From positions 1-7,622 of the forward strand of contig CAZOIK010000134.1 of NCBI GenBank assembly GCA_964579765.1: DNA of 7,622 bases, read 5' to 3'. Of this stretch, positions 1-5,347 are shown one piece after another. The position numbers and the translations under genes are program-made. The notes under the pieces are model-generated. The model was not told where the DNA came from and did not search any database. It worked only from the letters and a program-made list of their open reading frames with translations. This stretch comes from DATNBT01 sp964579765 (lineage in GTDB: Bacteria > Acidobacteriota > Vicinamibacteria > Vicinamibacterales > CAVVIG01). How positions within the stretch are numbered: position 1 is the stretch's first letter; each line of letters begins with the position of its first letter.

Positions 1-1
1 G

Positions 2-469
2 ATGCCGGCGCGGGCGCCGAACGTCGTCTCGCGCGGTGCGCACCGCGACGCGGCGGAGCCGACGCCGTCGCACGACGGCGTGCGCCTTCTGCTGGTGGAC
101 GACGAGTCGGACGCGAGGGAGATGATGACGTCGGTGCTCGAGACGTACGGCGCGACCGTCACGTCGGTGTCGTCGGCGGGCGACGCGCTCGCGCTGCTGA
201 CGCGCGAGCGGGCGCCGGTGGACGTGCTGCTGTCGGACCTCGCCATGCCGGGGACGGACGGCTACGAGCTGATTCGCGAAGTCCGCGCGCAGCCGATCGC
301 GCGCGTGGCCGGTGTCCCCGCGGCGGCGGTGACCGCGTGCGCCGGCGGCGACGAACGCGACCGCGCGCTCTCGGCCGGCTTCCAGCTGCACCTGATCAAG
401 CCCATCCACCCCGCGGTGCTCGCCTACGCCGTCGCGCCCCTCTCGATGCCCCACCCCTCCGTGTTGTAG
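2..469 (+). CDS. Response-regulator receiver domain, probably the C-terminus of a hybrid sensor histidine kinase (5' partial)
   Basis: This is a phosphoacceptor (REC) domain that would take a phosphoryl group from a histidine kinase. Numbered from the first ATG, it shows the acidic pair D33-D34 (LLVDDE), the phosphorylatable aspartate D79 (LLSDLAMPG), the switch threonine T111 (AAVTA) and the conserved lysine-proline K133-P134 (LIKP), so all key residues are present. No DNA-binding or enzymatic output domain follows; the protein ends about 20 residues after the lysine. Only one base precedes the ATG, so the start cannot be tested and no ribosome binding site is visible. The first 25 residues are low-complexity and linker-like, as in the segment joining a kinase ATPase domain to a C-terminal receiver. 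I therefore infer the tail of a hybrid kinase, but a stand-alone CheY-like protein is possible. Receiver identity is very likely; the hybrid-kinase reading is an inference. Confidence 0.85.
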   Translation: MPARAPNVVSRGAHRDAAEPTPSHDGVRLLLVDDESDAREMMTSVLETYGATVTSVSSAGDALALLTRERAPVDVLLSDLAMPGTDGYELIREVRAQPIARVAGVPAAAVTACAGGDERDRALSAGFQLHLIKPIHPAVLAYAVAPLSMPHPSVL

Positions 470-500
470 ACCCCCCGCTTGATGTAGACCCGCAGACGTT

Positions 501-522
501 GTGCGGACCTGCTGGTCCGCGC
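501..522 (+). terminator. Perfect GC-rich hairpin after the receiver gene, possible transcription terminator
   Basis: GCGGACC (503-509) and GGTCCGC (514-520) are exact inverted repeats around a TGCT loop. The stem can extend to 501-522 through one G-U and one G-C pair. It begins 31 bases after the receiver stop codon, where a terminator would be expected. There is no following T-run, so it is not a canonical intrinsic terminator and could instead protect the mRNA 3' end or bind a protein. A 9-base direct repeat (TGTAGACCC at 465-473 and 483-491) lies just upstream and spans the stop codon. Confidence 0.4.
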
Positions 523-550
523 CCCTGCGCGGCCTGTGTGGCGCTCGCGA

Positions 551-572
551 GGTCCCTTCTCGAGAAGCGACC
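551..572. promoter_or_regulatory. 22-bp near-perfect dyad, candidate operator or enhancer site upstream of the TolC-family gene
   Basis: The core CTTCTCGAGAAG (556-567) is a perfect 12-bp palindrome. It is flanked by GGTC (551-554) and GACC (569-572), which are also complementary, so 20 of 22 positions are symmetric and only the 555/568 pair mismatches. It lies outside any convincing gene, 115 bases before the TolC-family start codon. Its centre is about 95 bases upstream of the start site implied by the -24/-12-like element at 629-645, a typical distance for an activator site. It could equally be a repressor operator. The regulator is unknown. Confidence 0.5.
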
Positions 573-628
573 GGCGGTGAACGATCGACGGCATGTCGTG
601 AGGTGAACGCGCGCGGCGCGGTGTGGCG

Positions 629-645
629 CGGGCAGCGGGCTTGCA
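629..645 (+). promoter_or_regulatory. Possible sigma-54 (-24/-12) promoter for the TolC-family operon
   Basis: Against the consensus YTGGCACGRNNNTTGCW, this stretch has GGCA at the -24 element and a perfect TTGCA at the -12 element, with the required ten bases between the invariant GG (631-632) and GC (643-644). Eleven of 14 defined positions match; the T before GG and the CG after GGCA do not. The implied start is near 656, about 31 bases before the ATG. GC-rich DNA makes partial matches common, so this is the weaker of the two sigma-54 candidates. No good sigma-70 pair was found in this gap. Confidence 0.35.
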
Positions 646-686
646 CCGGCACGGCGCGCCTTCATGTCCGGGGCGAAGGAGAAACC

Positions 687-1976
687 ATGCGTGGACCGGC
701 CGTGTGCCGCCGTCTCGGGATCCTCGCGACGTCGCTGTTGTTGAGTGGAGCGGCGGCGGCGCAGGACGCGCCGTCTGCGCCGGCCGGCGTGCGTCGCATC
801 ACGCTGCCGCAGGCGCAGCAGCTCGCGGCTGGCGCCAATCCGCTCGAGCGTCTCGGGCGACTCCAGGTCGAGGCCGCCGAACAGCACCGGCTGGGCGTGA
901 AGGCCCAGTATTTTCCCAGCGTCAGCGGACAGTTCGAGAACCTGCACCTGACCGAGCAGCCCGGTCAGGTCCTGACGGTGCAGCGTCCGTTCGCCGGCAC
1001 GACCCTGAGCCTGCCCGTCACCGTCTTCGCCCAGGACCAGAGCGCCGTGAACGTCACGGTGGTGCAGCCGATCACCCCGCTGTTCCAGGTCCGCCAGCTC
1101 GTGAAGATCGCGCGCGCGGACGAGAACATCGCGCGCGCCAAGGCGGGGCTGCCCGTGGCCGAGCGCGCGAGCCTCGTCGAGAAGAACTACTTCGACCTGC
1201 TCGTCGCCGAGCGGGAGCTGGTCAGCGCTCGCGTGGCGGTGACGAAGGCCTCGGCGGCCACGCTCGTGTCAACCGCGCGGCAGGCCGCGGGGGAGAAAGC
1301 TGCGCTCGACGCGGCGAAGACATGGTCGCTCGCGTCCAGCAAGGTGAGGGAGCTGACGGCGACCCTGGACGAGATGATGGGCCTGCCCGCGGACACGCGC
1401 CTCGAGCTCGTGCCGCCGCCGCCGCTCGTCGAACATCTCTCGCTCGACGAGGCCGCCGTAGACGCGACCACGTCGAACGCGCAGGTCATCGAGGCCGAGC
1501 AGACGGCGGTCAAGGCGCGCGCCGGTTCGATGCTGGCCAGGTCGGCCTACGTCCCCGGCGTCGCCGTCATCGGCGGCTACACCTATCAAACCGCGATCGC
1601 CGACAGCGTGCTGCCGCACGACTTCGCGTACGTCGGCGTCGTGGCCACTTACACGCTGTTCGACTCGGGCAAACGAGAGCACACCGTGAAGGAGCTCAGC
1701 GCGCAGGTCCATGCGGCCGACCTCGGCGTCGAGCTGACGAAGGCCAAAGTGGCCGCCGCCGTGAAGACCAGCTACCTCGAGCTCGAACGCTCGCGCGACC
1801 TTGTTCAACTGACGCGCCGCATCGTGGCGGCGCCGCGGGTCGTTGACGCGAGCTATCTCTCGAGCAATCAGGACGACGACGCCGCGCGCGCGGACATGGA
1901 GGCGGAGCTGTTTCGCGCCGAGCTCGAATATCGACAGGCCTACGCCCGGGTGAGAGCGCTCATCGGCGACAAGTGA
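687..1976 (+). CDS. TolC-family outer-membrane efflux protein
   Basis: This is predicted to form the trimeric outer-membrane channel and periplasmic tunnel of an efflux or secretion pathway. The protein has 429 residues, within the usual family range. The N-terminus is a typical Sec signal peptide: basic residues, the hydrophobic run LGILATSLLLSGAAAA, and a likely cut after A25 before QD. No lipobox cysteine is present, so it should not be lipidated. Family hallmarks are the opening ITLPQAQQLA helix, long alternating Ala/Glu/Lys helices, and the TLFDSGKRE segment in the second half that matches the usual LFDxGxR motif. I chose the ATG at 687 over upstream in-frame starts because it has a strong AAGGAGAAA ribosome binding site and immediately gives the signal peptide. 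Its stop overlaps the next gene by four bases. No membrane-fusion or RND/ABC pump gene follows, which is unusual and leaves the substrate unknown. Confidence 0.9.
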   Translation: MRGPAVCRRLGILATSLLLSGAAAAQDAPSAPAGVRRITLPQAQQLAAGANPLERLGRLQVEAAEQHRLGVKAQYFPSVSGQFENLHLTEQPGQVLTVQRPFAGTTLSLPVTVFAQDQSAVNVTVVQPITPLFQVRQLVKIARADENIARAKAGLPVAERASLVEKNYFDLLVAERELVSARVAVTKASAATLVSTARQAAGEKAALDAAKTWSLASSKVRELTATLDEMMGLPADTRLELVPPPPLVEHLSLDEAAVDATTSNAQVIEAEQTAVKARAGSMLARSAYVPGVAVIGGYTYQTAIADSVLPHDFAYVGVVATYTLFDSGKREHTVKELSAQVHAADLGVELTKAKVAAAVKTSYLELERSRDLVQLTRRIVAAPRVVDASYLSSNQDDDAARADMEAELFRAELEYRQAYARVRALIGDK

Positions 1977-2356
1977 TCGGGGACGCGCACGTGCCTGCGA
2001 TCCCGGACCTGTCGGCGCGGCGGACCGCCCTGGCGGCGGAACGCACGCTGATGGCCTGGATCCGCACCGCGCTCGCCATGATCAGCTTCGGCTTCACCAT
2101 CGGGAAACTCGGCGACGTGCTCAGATCCGCCGAACTGAACCTGTTCGGCCGCGCGACCGACATCGCCGGCGTCGCCTACTTCCTCGTCGTCGTGGGCACG
2201 CTCGCGCTCGTGCTGGCGTCCGTCCAGTACCGCGTCGAACTGGCGCGCCTGCGCCCGAAGGGCGCGCGGTGGCGCCCGAGCCTGGCCTTCGTCGTCGCGG
2301 TGCTGCTCAGCCTGCTCGGCATCTTCGTGTTCGCCGACCTCGTCACGCGGCTGTAG
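1973..2356 (+). CDS. DUF202 / YidH-like small membrane protein
   Basis: This 127-residue inner-membrane protein has the DUF202 signature near its N-terminus: LAAERTLMAWIRTALAMISF (about residues 20-39), running into the first membrane helix. Two further hydrophobic helices lie at about 66-86 (AYFLVVVGTLALVLASV) and 103-122 (PSLAFVVAVLLSLLGIFVF), so three membrane segments match the family. The biochemical function of DUF202 proteins is not established as far as I know. The GTG start gives a four-base GTGA overlap with the TolC-family stop, implying translational coupling. An alternative GTG at 1991, preceded by GGGGA, would shorten the protein by six residues without touching the domain. Membership in the same transcript as the flanking genes is nearly certain from spacing. 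Confidence 0.87.
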   Translation: MIGDAHVPAIPDLSARRTALAAERTLMAWIRTALAMISFGFTIGKLGDVLRSAELNLFGRATDIAGVAYFLVVVGTLALVLASVQYRVELARLRPKGARWRPSLAFVVAVLLSLLGIFVFADLVTRL

Positions 2357-2370
2357 GGAGAACGTCCGAC

Positions 2371-3027
2371 ATGGACCTGCCGAGCTTTCCAAGCCTCGAC
2401 CTGTTCTCCGCCGGCATCAACGCGCTGAACGGCGTGCTGGTCGCGCGCAACCCGTCGCACAACCGCGGCTATACGCTCATGGGGCTGTTGATCATGGCGT
2501 TCTTCGGCGGCATCGGCGGCGGCGTCTCGCGCGACGTGCTGCTGAACGAGATTCCCGCGCCGCTCCACAACGCGGAGTATCTCGTCGTCTGCGTCCTGAT
2601 GGGCCTGCTGGGACTCGGCATCTACCGCTATGCCGAGAAGAAGGAAGAGCACTTCCGCAGGAGGACGCTGGCGTTCTTCAAGTCGTTCACGCTGCCCTGG
2701 TTCGCCATCCTCGGCGCGCACAAGGCGCTCGATCACGACCTCGGGATCTTCGCCGCGGTCGTCGTCGGCGTGATCGCCACGACCGCCGGCGGGGTGTTCA
2801 TCGATCTCTTCGCGAACGTCACCCCGGACGTCGTGATGCCCAAAGAGCACGTCGTCACGACGGCGGTGCTGGCGAGCGTCGTGTACTCGGCGCTCGCGCT
2901 GGAGCTCCACCGGAGGGGCACGTTCTTTCCGGTCACGCTGGTGTCGGTCCTCGTGGCGTTCCTCTTCCGCGTGTTCGCGGTCCGCGATCACTGGGCGCAG
3001 ATCGTGTTCGCCGGAGAGTCGCGCTGA
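2371..3027 (+). CDS. TRIC / UPF0126-type membrane channel-like protein
   Basis: This 218-residue, multi-spanning inner-membrane protein is related to bacterial TRIC-type (UPF0126, YadS-like) proteins, some of which are monovalent cation channels. The family is built from two inverted three-helix repeats. The first repeat carries the clear signature GGIGGGVSRD (residues 46-55) followed by VLLNEIPAPL. The second carries TTAGGVFIDLFANVTP (137-152), aligned with the first but with Ile where Arg is expected before Asp. A lysine in GAHKALDHDLG (115-125) is also family-like. Hydrophobic segments are about 10-25, 36-50, 69-85, 106-119, 126-143, 162-178 and 185-203. The ATG at 2371 has GGGAG about ten bases upstream and sits 14 bases after the DUF202 stop. 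An in-frame start at 2269 lies inside the DUF202 gene and is rejected. Family placement is good; ion specificity is not shown. Confidence 0.85.
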   Translation: MDLPSFPSLDLFSAGINALNGVLVARNPSHNRGYTLMGLLIMAFFGGIGGGVSRDVLLNEIPAPLHNAEYLVVCVLMGLLGLGIYRYAEKKEEHFRRRTLAFFKSFTLPWFAILGAHKALDHDLGIFAAVVVGVIATTAGGVFIDLFANVTPDVVMPKEHVVTTAVLASVVYSALALELHRRGTFFPVTLVSVLVAFLFRVFAVRDHWAQIVFAGESR

Positions 3028-3413
3028 TGGATCCGATGTGGACGCGGTTCACCGATGAGATGGTCGCGCGCGTCACCGGGCCGATGAAGTTCAGATTCGT
3101 ACTTCAGCCCGCGATGGCCGCCTTCTTCGCCGTCAAGTCCGGGCTGGCGGACGCCCGCGCCGGCCGCACGCCGTACTTGTGGTCGCTCGTGCGCGGCAGC
3201 GCCGAGCGCGCGGCCATCATCGAAAACGGCTGGAAGAGCGTCGGCCGCGTCTTCATCCTTGCCGTCGTGCTCGACGTCGTCTACCAGCTCTACGAGCTCC
3301 ACTTCGTGTACGTGCCGCAGGCGCTCGTCGTCGCGGCCCTGCTGGCGATCGTGCCCTACGTGGTGCTGCGCGGGCTGGTTACGCGCGTCGCTCGAACGAA
3401 GCGTCCGTTGTGA
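3027..3413 (+). CDS. Conserved small integral membrane protein of unknown function
   Basis: This 128-residue protein has two strong hydrophobic helices, about residues 73-91 (GRVFILAVVLDVVYQLYEL) and 98-116 (QALVVAALLAIVPYVVLRG). A weaker amphipathic or membrane segment lies near 24-43 (FVLQPAMAAFFAVKSGL). The middle is charged, with a DARAGRTPYLW motif, and the C-terminus is basic (RVARTKRPL), consistent with a cytoplasmic tail. The pattern resembles uncharacterised membrane proteins I have seen in other soil bacteria, but I cannot assign a named family. The ATG overlaps the preceding stop by one base (TGATG), so translation is probably coupled to the TRIC-like gene. It is the last gene of the four-gene membrane set. 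The promoter for the next small gene begins within its final codons. Confidence 0.78.
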   Translation: MDPMWTRFTDEMVARVTGPMKFRFVLQPAMAAFFAVKSGLADARAGRTPYLWSLVRGSAERAAIIENGWKSVGRVFILAVVLDVVYQLYELHFVYVPQALVVAALLAIVPYVVLRGLVTRVARTKRPL

Positions 3414-3436
3414 CCCCGGCGCACGCGTGCCATACT
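3408..3436 (+). promoter_or_regulatory. Predicted sigma-70 extended -10 promoter for the 63-codon gene
   Basis: TTGTGA (3408-3413) serves as a -35 element (four of six to TTGACA) and CATACT (3431-3436) as a -10 element (four of six to TATAAT), separated by the optimal 17 bases. A TGC immediately before the -10 (3428-3430) supplies the extended -10 TGN motif. The predicted start near 3443 would leave a leader of about 28 bases before the ATG at 3471. The -35 overlaps the stop codon of the upstream membrane gene. It may also feed the sulfatase genes downstream. Confidence 0.5.
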
Positions 3437-3470
3437 GGGTTCCTTCCGGAACGACAAGGGGACCCGCACG

Positions 3471-3662
3471 ATGTGGCCTGGATTCGATCCCGCGATCGTC
3501 AAAGGCTTGGCGTCCATCCGCGAGATGGTCGCACGTCAACAGCAGACGCCGGCGAGGGAATGGCCGCTCGTGTACGTCGATGAGCACGCGCTGCTGCTCG
3601 TGGTGCGCGAGTGGCCGGACGGCTCCGTCACCGCGTACGCCGTCGAACTTCCGCACGCCTGA
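3471..3662 (+). CDS. Small hypothetical protein, 63 residues
   Basis: I do not recognise a family. The protein has an N-terminal helix-like segment (PAIVKGLASIREMVARQQQ), then an alternating hydrophobic stretch, WPLVYVDEHALLLVVREWPD, followed by GSVTAYAVELPHA. That layout suggests one helix packed on a small beta hairpin or sheet. There is no signal peptide and no real membrane helix, so it is probably cytosolic. Support for being real includes an AAGGGG ribosome binding site about ten bases before the ATG, a predicted promoter directly upstream, and a balanced amino-acid composition unlike the Arg-rich shadow frames here. It lies between two operons and is followed 13 bases later by a hairpin-forming dyad. 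Its function and any link to the sulfatase genes are unknown. Confidence 0.65.
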   Translation: MWPGFDPAIVKGLASIREMVARQQQTPAREWPLVYVDEHALLLVVREWPDGSVTAYAVELPHA

Positions 3663-3675
3663 GCTGCCGCCTTCA

Positions 3676-3692
3676 CGACCGCAGGGCGGTCG
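3676..3692. promoter_or_regulatory. 17-bp dyad or hairpin, terminator or activator site upstream of the sulfatase
   Basis: CGACCGC (3676-3682) and GCGGTCG (3686-3692) are perfect inverted repeats around AGG. Two roles fit. As RNA it is a seven-base-pair hairpin 13 bases after the stop of the 63-codon gene, although no T-run follows. As DNA it is a symmetric site whose centre lies about 104 bases upstream of the start implied by the -24/-12 element at 3761-3777, where a sigma-54 enhancer-binding protein would bind. I cannot separate these readings by sequence alone. Confidence 0.45.
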
Positions 3693-3760
3693 CTCACTGG
3701 ATCTCGTGATCGGCGCGTCCCGCGCGTCGACGTTTTCTCCCGCGATCGTCTGACTCTCCA

Positions 3761-3777
3761 CTGGCTCGGCGCTTGCC
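3761..3777 (+). promoter_or_regulatory. Predicted sigma-54 (-24/-12) promoter for the sulfatase-methyltransferase-maturase operon
   Basis: The site reads CTGGCTCGGCGCTTGCC. Against YTGGCACGRNNNTTGCW, 12 of 14 defined positions match, including the full TGGC and TTGC blocks with the required ten bases between GG (3763-3764) and GC (3775-3776). The mismatches are T for A after TGGC and the final C. It is correctly oriented in a 173-base gap and implies a start near 3788, giving a leader of about 48 bases before the sulfatase ATG. If real, transcription would need an AAA+ enhancer-binding activator, none of which is encoded in this window. Confidence 0.5.
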
Positions 3778-3835
3778 TCCCGCCATGTCCGGTCACCCGG
3801 CACACGCAGACTTTCCGAGACGGAGGAATCGCACG

Positions 3836-5347
3836 ATGCCGACAAAGAAGCCGAACATCCTGATCCTGTGGGGCGACGACATCGGCTATTGGAACATCAG
3901 CCGGTACAGCATGGGCATGATGGGCTATCAGACGCCCAACATCGATCGCATCGGCAAGGAAGGCGCGACGTTCACGGACTGGTACGGGCAGCAGAGCTGC
4001 ACCGCCGGCCGCGCCTGCTTCATCACGGGTCAGAATCCGATCCGCACGGGCCTCACGAAAGTCGGCATGCCCGGCGCCAGGGTCGGCCTGCAGAAAGAAG
4101 ATCCGACCATCGCCGAAATGCTCAAGCCGCTCGGCTACGCCACCGGCCAGTTCGGCAAGAACCACCTCGGCGATCGCAACGAGTACCTCCCGACGGTGCA
4201 CGGCTTCGACGAGTTCTTCGGCAACCTCTATCACCTGAACGCGGAGGAAGAGCCGGAGCTGCCGGACTATCCGAAGAATCCGGGATTCAAGGAGAAGTAC
4301 GGCCCGCGCGGCGTGCTGCACTCGTGGGCGACCGACAAGGACGATGCGACCGAGGACCCGCGATGGGGACGTGTGGGCAGGCAGAGGGTCGAGGACACGG
4401 GCCCGCTGACGAAGAAGCGCATGGAGACGGTCGATGAAGAGATCACGGCCGCCGCGCTGACCTGGATGGAGAGGCAGGCGAAGGCGGGCCAGCCGTTCTT
4501 CCTCTGGTACAACTCGACCGCCATGCACTTCCGGACGCACCTCGCCGACAAGAACCGCGGCAAGAGCGGACAGGACGACTACAGCGATCGCATGGTCACG
4601 CACGACGAGCAGATCGGCCAGATGCTCGACAAGCTCGACGAGCTCGGCATCGCCGACAACACGATCGTCATGTATTCCACCGACAACGGTCCCGAGAACG
4701 ACACGTGGCCCGACGGCGCCAACACGCCGTTCCGGAGCCAGAAGGACACGAACTGGGAAGGCGCGTGGCGCGTGCCCTGCTTCCTCCGCTGGCCCGGCAA
4801 GATCGAGGCGGGCACGATCCTGAACGGCATCTGCTCGCACCTCGACATGTTCACCACGCTGCTGGCCGCCGCCGGGGAGCCGGCCATCGCCGAGAAGCTG
4901 CTCAACGGCCACAAGGCCGGCGCGACGACCTACAAGGTCCATCTGGACGGGTACAACCTGATTCCGTACCTGACCGGCGAAACCACCGAGAGCCCGAGAC
5001 AGGCGCTCATGTACATGAGCGACGACGGCGAGGTGATCGCGCTGCGGGTCGGCGACTACAAGATGGTGTTCGCGGAGCAGCGAGGCACGTCGACGGGGGT
5101 CTGGCAGGAGCCGTTCGTGAAGCTGCGGCTGCCGACCATCCTCCACCTGCGGCGCGACCCGTTCGAGAGAGCAAGTTACAACTCGAACGTCTACTACGAC
5201 TGGATGATCAATCACGTCCCGCATATGTATCTGGCCCAGGAAATCGTGGCGGGCGAGATCGCGGACTTCATCAAGTTCCCGCCGCGGCAGAAACCGGCCT
5301 CGTTCAACCTGGACGAGGTGATGCGCCAGGTCGCCAGCCACAAGTAA
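3836..5347 (+). CDS. Sulfatase (arylsulfatase family), formylglycine-dependent, Cys-type
   Basis: This enzyme is predicted to hydrolyse sulfate esters using an active-site formylglycine and a divalent metal. It has 503 residues. Visible motifs are PNILILWGDDIG (metal aspartates D14-D15), SCTAGRACFITGQ with C55 as the residue converted to formylglycine, GKNHLGD (K108, H110), H231 and H235 in AMHFRTH, STDNG (metal ligands D283-N284), and K303 in QKDTNWEGAWRVP. The catalytic set therefore looks complete. The ATG at 3836 has a strong GGAGGAA ribosome binding site; the TTG at 3773 only adds a polar tail. No signal peptide is present from either start, so the enzyme is probably cytoplasmic. The +2 position after Cys is Ala rather than the usual Pro. 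The methyltransferase start abuts its stop, and a maturase lies one gene later. Substrate is unknown. Family assignment is very secure; arylsulfatase specificity is not. Confidence 0.95.
   Translation: MPTKKPNILILWGDDIGYWNISRYSMGMMGYQTPNIDRIGKEGATFTDWYGQQSCTAGRACFITGQNPIRTGLTKVGMPGARVGLQKEDPTIAEMLKPLGYATGQFGKNHLGDRNEYLPTVHGFDEFFGNLYHLNAEEEPELPDYPKNPGFKEKYGPRGVLHSWATDKDDATEDPRWGRVGRQRVEDTGPLTKKRMETVDEEITAAALTWMERQAKAGQPFFLWYNSTAMHFRTHLADKNRGKSGQDDYSDRMVTHDEQIGQMLDKLDELGIADNTIVMYSTDNGPENDTWPDGANTPFRSQKDTNWEGAWRVPCFLRWPGKIEAGTILNGICSHLDMFTTLLAAAGEPAIAEKLLNGHKAGATTYKVHLDGYNLIPYLTGETTESPRQALMYMSDDGEVIALRVGDYKMVFAEQRGTSTGVWQEPFVKLRLPTILHLRRDPFERASYNSNVYYDWMINHVPHMYLAQEIVAGEIADFIKFPPRQKPASFNLDEVMRQVASHK

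Noticed and set aside
465..491. 9-base direct repeat TGTAGACCC, two copies 18 bases apart, at the receiver stop codon.
   Set aside because: Only two short copies, one partly inside coding sequence. Too little to call a binding site, though the spacing is noted in the hairpin entry.
641..669. TTGCAC as a sigma-70 -35 element before the TolC-family gene.
   Set aside because: At a 17-base spacer the -10 position reads ATGTCC, which is a poor match; the same TTGCA fits a -12 element better.
501..686. In-frame N-terminal extension of the TolC-family protein from an upstream start at 501.
   Set aside because: It would bury the signal peptide 62 residues inside the protein and ignore the strong ribosome binding site at 676-684. 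The extension is Arg/Gly-rich and overlaps the dyad and promoter-like elements.
3488..3750. 13-base direct repeat TCCCGCGATCGTC at 3488-3500 and 3738-3750, exactly 250 bases apart.
   Set aside because: A 13-base match somewhere in a GC-rich window this size is expected roughly once by chance, and the surrounding sequence shows no extended similarity.
3259..3753. 164-codon + strand open frame overlapping the membrane gene end and the 63-codon gene.
   Set aside because: It begins with a Ser/Thr/Cys repeat that is a frame-shifted reading of the membrane protein and has no ribosome binding site; the other frames are better supported.
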